Source: Gonapodya sp. JEL0774 (Eukaryota; Monoblepharomycota; Monoblepharidomycetes; Monoblepharidales; Gonapodyaceae). Taken from it: DNA of 64,000 bases. The translations under genes were made by a program, and so were the position numbers. The stretch covers positions 124,001 through 188,000 of the forward strand of contig JADIIX010000012.1 of assembly GCA_027604505.1 (NCBI GenBank), read 5' to 3'. This document shows positions 13,601 to 25,548 of this stretch, piece by piece (the first letter of the stretch is position 1; each line of letters starts with the position of its first letter). A model generated the notes under the pieces. It was given only the letters and a program-made list of their open reading frames with translations. It searched no databases and was not told where the DNA came from.

Positions 13601-15633
13601 AAACTGCGAGTCGGCGAATTCATGGATGCCACCGGTTGCGTTGACTGAGAAGTAACCTTGGGGCGTCAAAGAAGATGATTTTGTCACAACACACAACACA
13701 CTTCGACGAGTAAACAGAACAATTGTGGAGACTCACCCCACACGTTGGTCGAACTTCGGAAGTTCAGCTCCGATACCTTACCCGAGTTGGGTTTGAATCC
13801 GGCCTCTGGGTTCTCGGCTGTGATTCGACAAGCGATGACGTGCCCTTTGGCGCTTGGTTTCCGTTGGGTCACGTGTGCGAGAGGAGTTGAAAAGTCGAAG
13901 TCGATGTCGGAGGTGTCGTACGGGTTCAACCCATAGAGAACACGAATATCCTTGATACAGGAGAGTGGGATCCCCATAGCTACTTGAAGCTGGGCAGCTG
14001 GGATGTTCACTCCCGTGACCTAAGTACATTCAAGAAGGGAGTGCATGAACACTGTTAACCGAACAAACAGCAGTCCTGCTTTCACGCACCATTTCAGTAG
14101 TGGGATGCTCCACTTGCAATCTCGGGTTAAGCTCCAGGAAGCTGTAAGTTTTCGTCGTGTAGTCGTAGAGGTACTCGACTGTCCCCGCGTTGTGGTACCC
14201 AACAAGCTTGGCCAGCCGCACTGCAGCTTTTTCCATTGCCTCACGAACATCCTGCTCGGCAATCGTCACGGGAGCCTCTTCGATGATTTTCTGATGTCGT
14301 CGTTGAACAGAGCAATCGCGCCCGAAGAGAGAAATTGCATTTCCGTAGTGGTCTCCGAGGAGCTGAACCTCCAGGTGACGGGCGTTCGACATCATCTTAA
14401 GGCAACGAAGGGTCGCGGGTACTGTTAAATCAGAGAGATCGTGAGGTGCGCAACAAACTCACCTTCATGATGAAAATGGGGCTTCCGGGAACCTCCTTTT
14501 TAACTTGCTCGAACAAGCTTGAGAATTCCTCCGCTTTCGTTACCTTCCTGATGCCCTTTCCGCCTCCACCCTCACTTGCTTTGATCATGACGGGGAATCC
14601 GATTCTCTTCGCATGCTGCAGACCTGTCTCGGCGTCTTTGACGGTAGCTTTGTCCATGATATCGTCTGGAATAATTAAAACACCCTGTTCGTCGCGGACT
14701 TCTGGTACCGTTATGCCCACACCGTTCCAATCGATACAGGGCACATCAGCAGTCTGTGCGACGACTGTCGAGGCAATTTTGTCACCCAAAGTACGCATGG
14801 CATTCGCAGGAGGGCCGATGAAGACGATCTTCGACTTTGTCGCAGAGAGCTTTTCGACGAGCTTAGGGTTCTCAGAGGCGTGACCCCAACCTGCCCAAAC
14901 AGCCTGACGCGCCAAAGATAGGCACCGTCAGCTAAAACAAGTCACGGAACACAGCTTGGGTTGCCTCCTCACCTGTGCCCCGGTCCTCTCGGCGATATCC
15001 ACAATCAAGTCCACGTTCGCATAGTTGTGATTGTTGCTTCCCCCAGGAACTTCAACATACTGATCCGCCAGACGAATATACTCCGCGTTAGCAGCCAAAT
15101 CATCGGGCTATTTCCGCAAAGTCAATTTATCAGTGAGCGTGAATCAGAAGCTCATCAAGAATGACGACTGGATCTTGTCCCAAACTCACCGTAGCCATGA
15201 CGGTAAATTGAATCGCCCTCTCATCTCCAAACTCTGTGTAAGCCCACTTCCGCACGGAACGAATCTCCTTGACAGCGGCGACACCGTTGTTGGCTGAGAT
15301 CAACAACACACAATCAACCTCCAACCACCAACTTGGACAATTGAAACAGCTCAAAATTAAACTCACCAATGAGAACTCGAGTAATTGGTGTGTGTCCTCG
15401 TTGGCGAGCCACGAAATCCTGAACAGTCGTGCTCCCAGATGTCCACCGACTCACACCTAACCAAACGACACGAATGAACACCATCAGACCCCAAACTTGA
15501 CAAAGAACCATCAAAATATCCTTGGTGACTAATCACCCTCGGTGGCCATCTTCTTTCTAGCTTCCAATGACTCCAATTGTGCCACGGAGAGCCGACGACG
15601 GGTGAAGGCCGATGGGTCCACAGCGAGACTCAT
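7671..15633 (-). CDS. ACC1: Acetyl-CoA carboxylase, cytosolic multidomain
   Basis: Makes malonyl-CoA for fatty-acid synthesis. All domains are present on one chain. The N-terminus is [14 protein letters not shown]; biotin carboxylase follows from [20 protein letters not shown] through [38 protein letters not shown] and [16 protein letters not shown]. The biotinyl lysine lies in EVMKM (about 12855). The ACC central region occupies about 10-12.6 kb. The carboxyltransferase spans [67 protein letters not shown] and [13 protein letters not shown]. The chain ends LLQVSLF. More than ten short introns, clustered in the 5' half, were followed by phase. Nothing essential is missing. ATG at 15633 fits the usual fungal start well. 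The protein is of ordinary length for the family, by rough count. Confidence 0.97.
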
Positions 15634-16202
15634 TGTAAATCGTTATCGTCCGGTGAAATTCTTCCCAGAGACGTCGATTATTGGTAGTGGACACTTGAAA
15701 TGCTCCGGTTATCTTCTGGAGACAGGAAAATATATACTCGTCTGAGACTGGCGAGGTGTTAAGTATCCGGAATGGAAGTCGATGTTCACCGCAGAGAGCG
15801 ATTGCGGCGTGGAACACGTAGACGGACAAGAAAAGTGGAAAAAGAGTTGGGAAGAACCGGTTGGAAATACCATTATGGACGTTATGGGAACTGGCAACGC
15901 ACATCAAGACTCTCCAAGCACCAATGACAACAAGGCGACAGAGTTTCTCGTGCGATTGATTGCAATGTACGAAGTCGTACGAGATAGCGGTGATATGGAG
16001 TATTGGAATTACGTGGAACACTGATGATCCGGTATTATTTGGATGCTGATGTGAAGTTGGGGGAACTGCGCCACAAAGTTCCGAACTCATGGGAAAAGCG
16101 CGGATATTCGTCATTGTGTTGCTATCTGTATTTACGTCATTCACAATCGCAATCCCCAACAAAATCAAGACCTAAAAACCCGGCGTATTTTCATCTTTTA
16201 TC
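15634..16202. other. ACC upstream region, no gene seen
   Basis: About 570 bp between the ACC start and the 3' end of the upstream minus-strand flavoprotein gene. Open frames exist on both strands (for example 15782-16024 plus) but show no family signature or splice structure. It probably holds the ACC promoter and 5' leader. Confidence 0.5.
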
Positions 16203-17342
16203 TCATGCGGCATCGACTCTCCTGGCAGCTTCCAAATCTGCCGCATCGAGTTGTCTGATTGCCTGCACTTTCGGAACATCACCAGTCAATGCCCCTTTCG
16301 CCAACTCGTATAAAACCAGTGGTGTAGCTCGATCTTGTATTGCTAGGAAGGTGTTCGCGCATCAATGGATTGTATTGTTTCGTGCCGAAACACGAATACT
16401 AACCGTAGTGAACCGAGGTAGCTTGCACGAAAATAAGCGAGATGCGCGGGTCTGATGATCAATAGCAAAGCATATGAGTTCCTCATATCCGTACCGAATC
16501 TGCGATGAAACTCACCATCAGCACTTCCATCATGCACCCCATCACCTAGATCGTTGAACCACGTCTGCGTTACGGGGAAGTTTGACATTAGCGATTGTTG
16601 AGATCAATCTCCCAGATTACCAAGGATGATGCGTACCTTGAGGTCGCTTGACCTGGCAGTGGCGCATGAGTATCGGGGGGATTGAGCAGGATGAACATGG
16701 CAGACGACACTGCTGAACTAAACGCACCACAGCTTTCGCACCATATCTCGATCGTCGACTTTCATGGCCATTCCAGAAACAGACACCCAATCTCTGTTGT
16801 TTTGGCGCATATCTTTCGGGTTGAGGAGGGGGGTTTGCACATCGCTCTGAATGACGTGATCGCGTACGAGAAGTCCATACAACGAGTCACTCACACGCCA
16901 GGTTCACATGATTATCAAAAGACAAGTCATCAAACTTGTGAGTCAGATTGTTGGCTTCGAGTTCCATCAAGATGACGTCAGGATTCGGCAAAGAAGAGGT
17001 CACGCTGAACCTATAGTCCGCGCACCTGCGAACCACAAAGCTGCTCCCGCAACTCGTGCTTGTGTCGCCATCGGACGCGATGAAAGCTCACCCGACTTGG
17101 AACGGGTGGTGAACATGCACACTTCAATCCCTTCGATAAGTTTGTAGAGATCCTAACAGGTCGAGTGAAGAAGAGCTTTTGTTGTAGACACCAATATTCT
17201 GCAGCTTCTGACAACTTTGAAGCCAAAGAAGGATGGAATTGCGACATCTCACGTCCAGCTTCTTCCCCACCGAAGTGGTCGTGTCGAGATTGGCATCTTT
17301 GGCTGTGGCGGGGGCTTCACGCTGACCAGAAGAAGAGAGCAT
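16203..17342 (-). CDS. BLI-3 / pyridoxamine-5'-phosphate-oxidase-like FMN-binding split-barrel protein
   Basis: Eight exons give a 197-residue protein in one continuous phase: 17253-17342, 17026-17152, 16897-16954, 16728-16793, 16637-16652 (16 nt), 16516-16564, 16404-16451 and 16203-16342. Family motifs appear only after splicing: DLYKLIEGIEVCMFTTRS, SGELSSRPMATQ, ALWFAANNLTHKFDDL, WVSVSGMA..VDDRD, KLWSSDLKTWFNDLGDGVHD and DDPRISLI. These match the fungal blue-light-induced BLI-3 / general-stress-protein-26-like group, which are small soluble FMN-binding proteins of uncertain role. The chain ends RVDAA before TGA. Introns are 61-103 nt. The best single-frame open reading is short, so the gene is easily missed. 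The gap between VNLA and DWVSVSG is shorter than usual, so one more tiny exon inside intron 3 is possible. Confidence 0.88.
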
Positions 17343-18448
17343 TGTTCGTTGTTGGTGGGAATGTTCAATAAAATGTGGTGTTGGGCCGTCAGTGAACAGG
17401 CAATGATGACTGTGCTCTACAATATATTCAGCACCAGCACTCCCTCCGATAGTGAACTTTGGGGCAGCAGAAGAGCCAACCAGGAGCATCGAACTAGCCC
17501 AAATGCAATTAATTTAAAGTTTGTACATGTCATATCCGTTCCATGTCACCCTTTACTCGTACCTCTTTCCTCTTTTCATTGTTCTGTAATCGCTATTACT
17601 GTCAGCGGCTGACTTACTTTGACCACCGCCCGACTCGGGCATAAGTGGATAATCAACATTAGCTTAAAGGATGGAAGAGTGGCATTCCGGCAATGTGAAT
17701 GTTGGACGTGTTGTCATTCATTTTGTCTGGATATATTCGATCATCATATATAATTGGCTAACTTCTCCTTGACGCTTTGTGAGCCGCACGGACTGGGGTG
17801 ATGACACTATAGCAGATAAGAACGAATTTGATCGGGTGGAAGAGAAATTGCTTTCTTCAAGATTTTGTGATCGGTGCGGCATTCTCGGGATCTCGTCAAC
17901 TGACATAGCCGACCAAGCAGTTTGAGGATGTCTGCACAAAACCCAGTTGTCAAAGGAGAGCTTGCTGAAAGGGACACACTTGGAAAAGTTCAAGGCAGTA
18001 CAAAAGAACAAGGCAGAGGTGATTCGCGAGTTCAAGGTGAGCGGCAAGTTCAGTGCCAGCTGCGACGTGAAACGGAGGGTGCGAGGAAGAGGTCGCTGTT
18101 CAGCTCGACGAGAATTGTATAAACAATACACATTGGAGATGGGAAACGATTGAAGAAGTGAAGATTGAAGTTCGAGATGTCGCATCAAGTTGCTACGAGT
18201 GTTCTGCTTGAGCAGCTTCGCCAACGTGGTACTGCCTTGCTCACTTCTTCCCACCCCGTGCTGTGCGATTTGTTTGTGTTCTGTGTTGGATGATTTCTCG
18301 CTAGTAAAAGGGTTACTCACAATCCGTTCTGCCCCACTCCCGCCCGCGTTTGCCCTCGTTACTGCATACACCTTCAGCTTCTGCACCCCGCTCGGCAACT
18401 GCACAAACTTTCAAAGATTCGCTTGTTAGGCGGCGAACCTCTCTTGAC
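17343..18448. other. Divergent promoter region with one weak plus-strand open frame
   Basis: About 1.1 kb between two divergent genes (flavoprotein minus, LAM-type plus). A plus-strand frame beginning MSAQNPVVKGELAER near 17928 is followed by donor-like GTGAGC after an acid/basic helix-like stretch at about 17947-18035. This could be a tiny gene or an upstream exon of the LAM-type gene, but no family was recognised. Confidence 0.35.
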
Positions 18449-21400
18449 ATGCATTCACCTCCTCCATCAGCTTCACCACCCCTTAATTTGCCGACTCAAG
18501 TTCATTCGAAAGCTCCCACTAAAATGAACCTCGACGAAAACGCCGCTGTACCAACACCTCCTCTCACCCCGGTCCAATCCCCCTCTTCACTTCCAACTCA
18601 TTTGATGGATCACGTGAACTCTCCCTCCACCGCATCACGTACCCCTTCTCTCTTCAACACACTCCTTCAGCAGGCACAGATCACTGCGGTCCGCGCAGCG
18701 GAGGCTATCAACAACATGAGCAGTCCCACCGCCGCGGCAAATCCTGCCAAATCCGCTCGCACTGAAAGCACTTCTCTGGAATCTACAGCTGCTTCGGTTC
18801 CCGCACAAAGTTCGCTCGCAGAAGCAGGCAGTGCTGCAACATCTTCACTGCCTTCCTCCACTACTACGAGCGGGAGCTCTACGTTCCATCAGCCCTCTCA
18901 ATTGGTGCCAGGGTCAAACGTGGTCACCACCTTACCCCGCAAGGGAGCTGAAGCAAGTGCAACCTCATCTGATAGCTCATCAGTGGGACCGGGCTATGAC
19001 AAACCCTCCATCCATGTCACCTCAGCTTCTGAGAGCACAAGCCAGAACGTGATGTCACCTGATGGGCGCCGTGAGCCCATCCCCCTCCTCCTTGTCTCCC
19101 GTTCTCTCACAGCCGACCCCACCAGGGACGCGTCGGTTCACCTGGTGAGCGCGCCGGGATCGGTTGCGGAAGGGGAAGGCAGCAATGGGCAGGAAGGAGA
19201 TCCGCACGGGCTTTCCTCTTCCGGCCCATTCCTGACTCTTTTGAACGAGGGTTCACCGCGCCCACCCTCACCACGTCGCTCTCGGGCGACCCCAGAGGAA
19301 ATATCCTCCCTCCAGTCTTTCCAGATCACTTCCTCGTCTTCCAAAAGTACATCCACAGCAGTGCCTGCTTCTGCTTCCGGCTCCCCGTCCGCATCACCCG
19401 TTCCCTTGCCATCAACCCTCCCCCCGCCGACAGCCTCCTCACCGTCTCCTCGAGGACGCTCTGCAACTCGCGCGGGCACCGACAGCAAAAAGCACGGTGG
19501 TGGCATTCACTTACCGTTTTTCCATCGTGATCGGAGCCGCTCCAAAGATAAACACTCAGGCACCGACAAGCGCGGGGATCAAGAGACGGCTGATCGCGAC
19601 TCGCCTGATGGAGCTCAAGGCCACGGGCACAGGCGGAGCAAATCTTGGTCTTTGGGGAGCATGGTTAGGAAGGGCGGTGCCGCAGGTCACGAAAGGGAGG
19701 ACAACGAGAAGAGCGGAAACAGGAAGAATGTGGAAGGCGGCAGCATGGGGACTCAGCTTCAAACAACAAGTCTGCCAAACTTACACAACGTCGCAGTGTC
19801 TGGGTTTGGGTCTGCCGGTTCTTTGTCTTCTTCCCTTGCAACCTCTGCGTTTCCCCATCCAGACTCTTCCCATATTCTGACTCCCGCTCTCCAACCTTCC
19901 TCACCTCAAACGTCTGTCCCTTCGACCGCCCTGCCGATTTTGTCTCCTACCCCGTCTCCTCCGCATGCAGACTCCGCGCCAGTATTGCTTACCGCCCCAC
20001 GGGTGCCAGCTTCAACTCGGGCGAGCTCCGACTCAGTACTTGCCCCACGATCCGCGAGTTTGAACAGACACGCGGCGGTGGAGAGGGAAAAGGAGGATGA
20101 GAAGGAGAGGGAGTTGGAGCGAGGAAGGGAGAAGGAGAAGGAAAAGGGTGGGAAGGGAGTTCGGGATTGGGTTGAGAGAGTTGTGGGGAGGAAGCCAAGT
20201 GGTAAAGTCGGTGAGCGCGGGAAGCGGGGGAGGAAGAGAAGTTCGAGTAGGGAAAGTACGGCTTCGAGTGAGTCCGCCTGGCATTCGTCTCGTGTTTCAA
20301 ATTATGCTGAAATTTACATCTATTCCAACCTTGATATGTTCACTTGCAATTGCATCTGAAACCCCTCAAAACCTCACTCATTCCTCAATTAGCCAAAGAA
20401 GTTGTGAGTCCTTCTCACAAACCAGCAAGCAGTAGCGAAGGCAGCGCTGGATCTTCCCTCGATGTCCCACACGGTTCCGCCCCACTCTCTGCCGCACCTG
20501 CAGCATCACCATCCGCATCACCATCCTCGCATGACTCAGTTCACCCTGCAACGTTCCCCCGGGCCGCTATTCACCGTCCACCTTCTCGATCCTCCACTGC
20601 TCCGGGCACAGATGACCCCCATTCTGTGACCCGATACCCTTCATCCACTTCATCATTCATTGCCGCCGAACCCAACTCGGGGTCCTCGTCTCCCTCACTT
20701 TCCTCTGCCCCTCTGCCTGGGCGCCCTCCCAGTCCTGCGCCTTCAAATGCTTCAGGAGTAAGGAAGGCTACCCTGGTTGGGGCACCCGATCATCCGGACA
20801 GAAAAGTGGTCACTTACGCGAGCGCACACAGAAATAAGGAGTTCCATGGCTTGTTTAGTATTGTTCCGATCGGGGAGGTACTGGTGGATCATTATAGTTG
20901 TTCGTACTATAAAGAGGGTGAGTTCGATGATGAGTACGCTCCATCATGATTTGGACGGTTGAACATGGCGGGTACTGATGATTATCTACGCCCTGACTTG
21001 ATCATCATTATGGGGGAACTAGCGTACCTCCCCATGACGGGCAGAATGTATATCTCGGAGCGCCACATATGCTTTTGGAGCATGTTTATGGACAGAGTGA
21101 GTGATTTGGTCCCTGGTCGGTACGTTTCGGTTGCCCTGATGGACTCGGATTCTCGCCCTTGTATTTGCATATTCCCATGCGCTACCAGCTTGTTGTCAAT
21201 TTTGCGGATATTACTGCAATCGAGAAGAAGTTTACAGCGTATGTGGTGCCCAACGCAATCGAGATCACCACCAGGGATGGGCAGGTACGTTTATGTATCG
21301 GAACGCTTCACACAGTAGTACTGGTAATACCCTCTCAAATTCTGCTTCCTCCACAAAAGAACCACTTCTTTGCGTCATTCGCGACCTTCCCACTCCGGGA

Positions 21401-22820
21401 CCAAGCGTTCGATGTGATTGAAGCCACCGTCAAACGGTACAAGAGTCAAATATTGGTAGAATCGGATCTATCAGACGAGAGCGACACGGAGTCAGATGCA
21501 GATGACCTTGCGAGGTTGGGGGATACCAGTGATGATGACGATAAGGATGCACACCAGCAGCCAGCTGGGTTATCACCGTCATTGACACCCGCAGTAGCGG
21601 GAGCTACAGCACTGTCAACATCGCGAAAACCATCGATTTCTCGCACGGGTGATCTACCAGACCCGCACGATGGGTCACCAAATGAGGACGAGGACAGGCA
21701 CCCACTAGTGAGCAAGGTGGCGAGTGTGACCAAGCTTCTGGTGCCCGCGAAAGGGAGCAAATCCAGACGGAGCAGCGTCGTGTTCGAACCGGATGAAGTG
21801 GTGGTGGCTTCGAAGATCGACAAAAAAAAGCGGAAGAACCGCGGTGGATCTCACGGAGGTGGCGGAGGTGGCACTGACGGAACGAACGCTTCTCTCGCTC
21901 AGTTCCCCCCTCCATCCACATGTGCGTGTACAGACCACGACACGACGTCGCTCAAGTGGGACATCACGTATCCAGTGTCATTGCCTCGCTTGTTCAACAA
22001 GCTGTTCGGCCCCGGCTCAGAGGAAGTCGGCCGCACACTTATCGAGGAGCGCCGAAAATTCCGAGACTTCCATAAAACTGAATCCTGGGTCCCGGGTGGG
22101 GATGGCTCGTTTGAAACTATTCCCGAGGGTGCCAAGCGGAAGTTTGAGTGGATTGTTCCTCTGAGTGGACCTATTGGACCAAGCAAGACCCGCAATCTGC
22201 AAGAAGAGCATATAGTTCGGAAAACAGACACGTTTGTCACGATCAGACTGACTGGGAATGTGCCCGATGTGCCAAGTGGAGACACGTTCAGGAACGTCGC
22301 GACCATTTGTCTGATGCACGCCAAACCATTGCGCAAACCCGGTGGGAAAGCCGTCGCACAGACTCGAATGCGAGTGTCGGCATACGTTAACTTTATCAAA
22401 TCGTCGTGGGTGAAGAACCTGATAGAGTCGAATAGCCTGGGTGGACTCAAGGCACACTACACCGATCTCGAATCGATGTTGAAAGAGTGGCTGTTGGCGG
22501 AGCCAGAGCCGGAGGTAGATGTGGGTGGTAAGGAGGTGGAAATCGAAGCACCAGCACCAGTGGTTACTGTCCCCAGTGAGGTGTTGGCGCCGGAGCCAGC
22601 CCCACTCCCTGTTTTGCGTGTCCGATCTGCATGGAACACATTCATGAAAGCTTTTACATTGAAAAACTTAACTTCGACGCTATTTTACCTGGCTTTGTTC
22701 TCACATTTTGTTCTTTTGTGGAGGGCTGTGTCGGTTCTCGGGGAGATTAGGGAACAGCTCAAAGATGCGAAGGAGCTTCTCTCTACATTGAAAGTAAATT
22801 TGGCGCTACCGTTAGAGTAG
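18449..22820 (+). CDS. LAM/Aster-type sterol transfer protein (GRAM + VASt domain + C-terminal TM)
   Basis: ER-anchored lipid-transfer protein expected at ER-plasma membrane contacts, moving ergosterol or a similar sterol. The N-terminal ~850 residues are Ser/Pro/Thr-rich with a basic coiled stretch near 20080-20250. A GRAM domain (NKEFHGLFSIV, then GRMYISERHICFW, ADITAIEKK, NAIEITTRDGQ, HFFASFATF) is split by introns at about 20922-21010, 21090-21180 and 21284-21360. A VASt/StART-like domain follows (TYPVSLPRLFNKLFGPG, FRDFHKTESWVPG, RKFEWIVPLSG, RMRVSAYVNFIKSSWVKNLIE, about 21940-22490). A hydrophobic anchor FYLALFSHFVLLW (about 22680-22725) and a short helix close the chain. Intron 1 runs 20268-20392. 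The first in-frame ATG was chosen; the frame is open upstream, so an extra 5' exon is possible. Domain call secure, exact paralogue not. Confidence 0.87.
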
Positions 22821-23311
22821 AATCCACTGGCTTTGACGTTTGTTTTGAGAACTGAATGTCCAGTATTTTGGTTTTTCAGAAATCATATGACCGCAGTGTG
22901 AAATAGGCCGCTAGCCCTCGGTGAATTATGTGTTGAAAAAACCTTTCTTGGCCAAAACCCATCACATAAAAGTAAAGAGCGATCAGATTCGATTCAGCAC
23001 CTGGTCGCCAACAATCGAACATCTATCTTCTTCAGTCCTCCTTCAAGGTATGTCTGACTCGCAATCAGGGGAAACGAAGGAGCTCAGAGTGACCGTTCGG
23101 ATGGTCAACCCCCTGGCGGTCTTTGGACGTTTCGAATATATCGCCGTTGTGCTCAAACGAGGCAAACAAACTGGACAACAGTGATTTTTGCCTCTGCTAG
23201 CACGAAAAGAGTTCACGCTTGCTGCCAAAATCGAGTAGTTGATGCCGGTTCCTCATGTCCTCCACTATGTCTATCTCACATGCTTGTCCACACTCACCAG
23301 TTTCGAACAAC
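22821..23311. other. Intergenic, no gene recognised
   Basis: About 490 bp between tandem plus-strand genes. Short open frames on both strands (for example MSDSQSGETKELRVTV at 23052 plus) have no recognisable family or splice support. Confidence 0.45.
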
Positions 23312-25240
23312 ATGTCTGGACATCGTGAGCCTACCCCCGAGTTCCTTGAGTATGAGGCAGACTTCATGCCTGTTTGCGTGAACGACCTGGTACGTTGGAT
23401 GGCGATAGGATTGAGACATCGGAACACGATCAGTAGCTTTTCCGCATCTACAAACTCTAGGTTCCTTACTGCGAGAGAAAACTTAAACCCGCATTTTGGG
23501 AGCACATCCGTGATGGAGCTATGGATTCAGAAACCCACAAAAATAACACTGAATCGGTGAGTTTGGTGTGAAACTCGTAGTCCCGTTAACTAGTTATCTT
23601 TGGGAATAACCCATGCCCCCGAATCCCCCCCTTGAACACAAACACAGTTCAAGAGAATCAGGATTCGTCCGAGGGTGCTGCGAGATGTCTCCAACATCGA
23701 CACTACTGTGAAGCTGTTTGGACACACCTGTGCGTGATGAGTTACTCTTAACGTCGCTGCGAGCATCGGACCACTTAACTATCAACAACGGCAAAATAAT
23801 GCTTTACTGAATTCACCGTTGACCTTATCAGTCGCGTCTCCTATTGGCCTGTCTCCAACTGGGTCAGTTCAAATGTGTCACCCGGAGGGTGAGAAGGTGT
23901 TTGCTCGGACAGTAGCAAGGATGGTGAGGATACGGAGCGATCTTTTCCATGTGTATCTCCTCTAAACTACTGTATCTCTTTCACTATTTCAAATCTCCGT
24001 GTTTCAGAACCAAGCATACGTAAGTCATCATTCGTGGGAACAGCCGATCACACGTCCCTAGGCTAGGTTAAAATTGCGTTGCTGACTTTTGGACGTCAGA
24101 TGTGCTCCACGGCTACGACTGTCTCGCTTGAAGATGTCGCCGCTGAGGCCCGTAACGTCCCCGACTACCCATTCGCCAAAGCCGCCAAACTTCCTAACCT
24201 TTTCTTCCAACTTTACGTCTTTGGCGACAAGAAAGTCACGGAGGCGCTCGTAAAGCGCGCGGAGAAGGAGGGTTACACCGCCATGGTTGTCACTGTCGAC
24301 ACCCCTCGTCTCGGTCGCCGTCTTACCCTGATCCGTCGCCCGGGTGAACTTGGCAAGCGCGTGTGGGCAAACTTTGCTACCAAGGAAGAAGATGCCTCCA
24401 AGTTTGCCAACAAGGGCGGCAATCTCGGTTTGAGCTCCAACTTCTCCGACACCCTCAACTGGGACACGGACATCAAGTGGCTCAGGAGCATCACGAAGCT
24501 CCCTATTATTCTAAAGGGAATCATGAGCGGGGAGGTGTGTTTCAACCTGCTTGCAACTATCAGTGTGATTCCCATGTGCTTATGTTGTGTTGAACCTCCC
24601 ACAGGACGCTGAACTCGCCATCCAAGCGGGTATTGACGGAATTTACGTAAGTTCTCTTTCAAAATGCGCTTTGGACGCATGATTTATGTGTTGATTTGTT
24701 GCGCAGGTCTCAAACCATGGTGGCCGTCAGCTTGACACAATCCCCTCGACTCTTGAGGCTCTTCCAGAAATCGCACGCGTTGCCAAGGGCAAGATCCCCA
24801 TTCTTTTTGGTAAGTAAACGTATCAGATAATCTCGACTACATGTTAAATCTTCATCCCAATCTTGCCGTGGCAGACGGCGGTGTTCGCAAAGGCACTGAT
24901 GTTTTCAAGGCGCTGGCCCTCGGTGCGGAGTAAGTTTGTGACGGATCTTCTTTGGGTGTTGTCGCGCGACTGACATTGCCATCCATTCAGCTACGTGTTC
25001 ATTGGCCGACCAGCGCTTCTCGGTCTCACCTGGAAGGCTGATGAGGGTATCGAGCAGGTTTTGAAGTAAGTCTTGAGTATGAACTCCACTACTCTATTGC
25101 GGGTTACTCACCCGCCTCTCACGCTTTTCAGCTGGCTGAACGAGGAGCTCCGTCTCGCTATGGTCCTCGCTGGTACCACCTCGGTGAAGGACATTACAAA
25201 GGCATTCGTTAGACACGAGAGCGAGTACTGGAAGCTGTAA
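23312..25240 (+). CDS. FMN-dependent (S)-2-hydroxy-acid oxidase/dehydrogenase
   Basis: Glycolate/lactate-oxidase-type TIM barrel that oxidises 2-hydroxy acids to 2-oxo acids with FMN; it has no cytochrome b5 domain. About ten exons were traced. MSGHREPTPEFLEYEADF..VCVNDL, then PAFWEHIRDGAMD, RIRPRVLRDVSNID, KLFGHTFASPIGLSPTG, a 12-nt exon coding NQAY (24008-24019), MCSTATTVSLEDVA (from 24100), FFQLYVFGDKK, VTVDTPRLGRR, SNHGGRQLD (substrate His and Arg), DGGVRKGTDVFKALALGA and IGRPALLGL follow. The end is EYWKL. Catalytic Tyr of FQLY, His and Arg of SNHGGRQ are present; the N-terminal substrate-binding Tyr of the family (spinach Tyr24) is His here (WEHIRDGA). The C-terminal WKL is only marginally like a peroxisomal signal, so location is open. 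Confidence 0.93.
24008..24019 (+). other. 12-nt internal microexon of the hydroxy-acid oxidase gene
   Basis: Flanked by a tttcag acceptor and a gtaagt donor, phase 0 on both sides. It codes NQAY. Joining RTVARM to NQAY to MCSTATT keeps the spacing expected from glycolate oxidase between its ATARAA and LSSWATSS blocks. Confidence 0.75.
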
Positions 25241-25548
25241 TGAAGTCGAACCTTTCTATAATATTATGATCGACGATTGTACCTATACTTGCATAAATCA
25301 ATAGAGTAAGTTAGTTGTTGGAAGAATGGAGTTTCCTGAATGCAGTGCGTAGGCATTTGCAAGCTGCAAATACACGTACAGATATTAACGCCCCTGTTTG
25401 AAGCATCGCTGAACAACGTTTGTAAGTGAGAGGTGCGCAGGTCTGTTCGACGTTGGGGGGGAGTTTCCCCCAAATCGAGCATACAACACTTTCCCTCGTA
25501 GATCGACTATTATCTCCGACGAACACCGGGGATTGATTTGCCGCAAAG
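25241..25548. other. Intergenic, no gene recognised
   Basis: 308 bp between tandem plus-strand genes; presumed terminator of the oxidase gene and promoter of SF3A1. No further element was recognised. Confidence 0.5.

Noticed and set aside
15557-16168. 203-codon minus-strand open frame overlapping the ACC first exon
   Set aside because: ACC exon 1 in another frame on the same strand matches the family; this frame has no recognisable features and probably reflects leader sequence.
17718-18404. 228-codon minus-strand open frame
   Set aside because: No domain, no splice logic, and it runs over the likely divergent promoter and start of the LAM-type gene.
21446-21823. Ser-rich minus-strand open frame inside the LAM-type gene
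   Set aside because: Antisense of the acidic linker between the GRAM and VASt domains.
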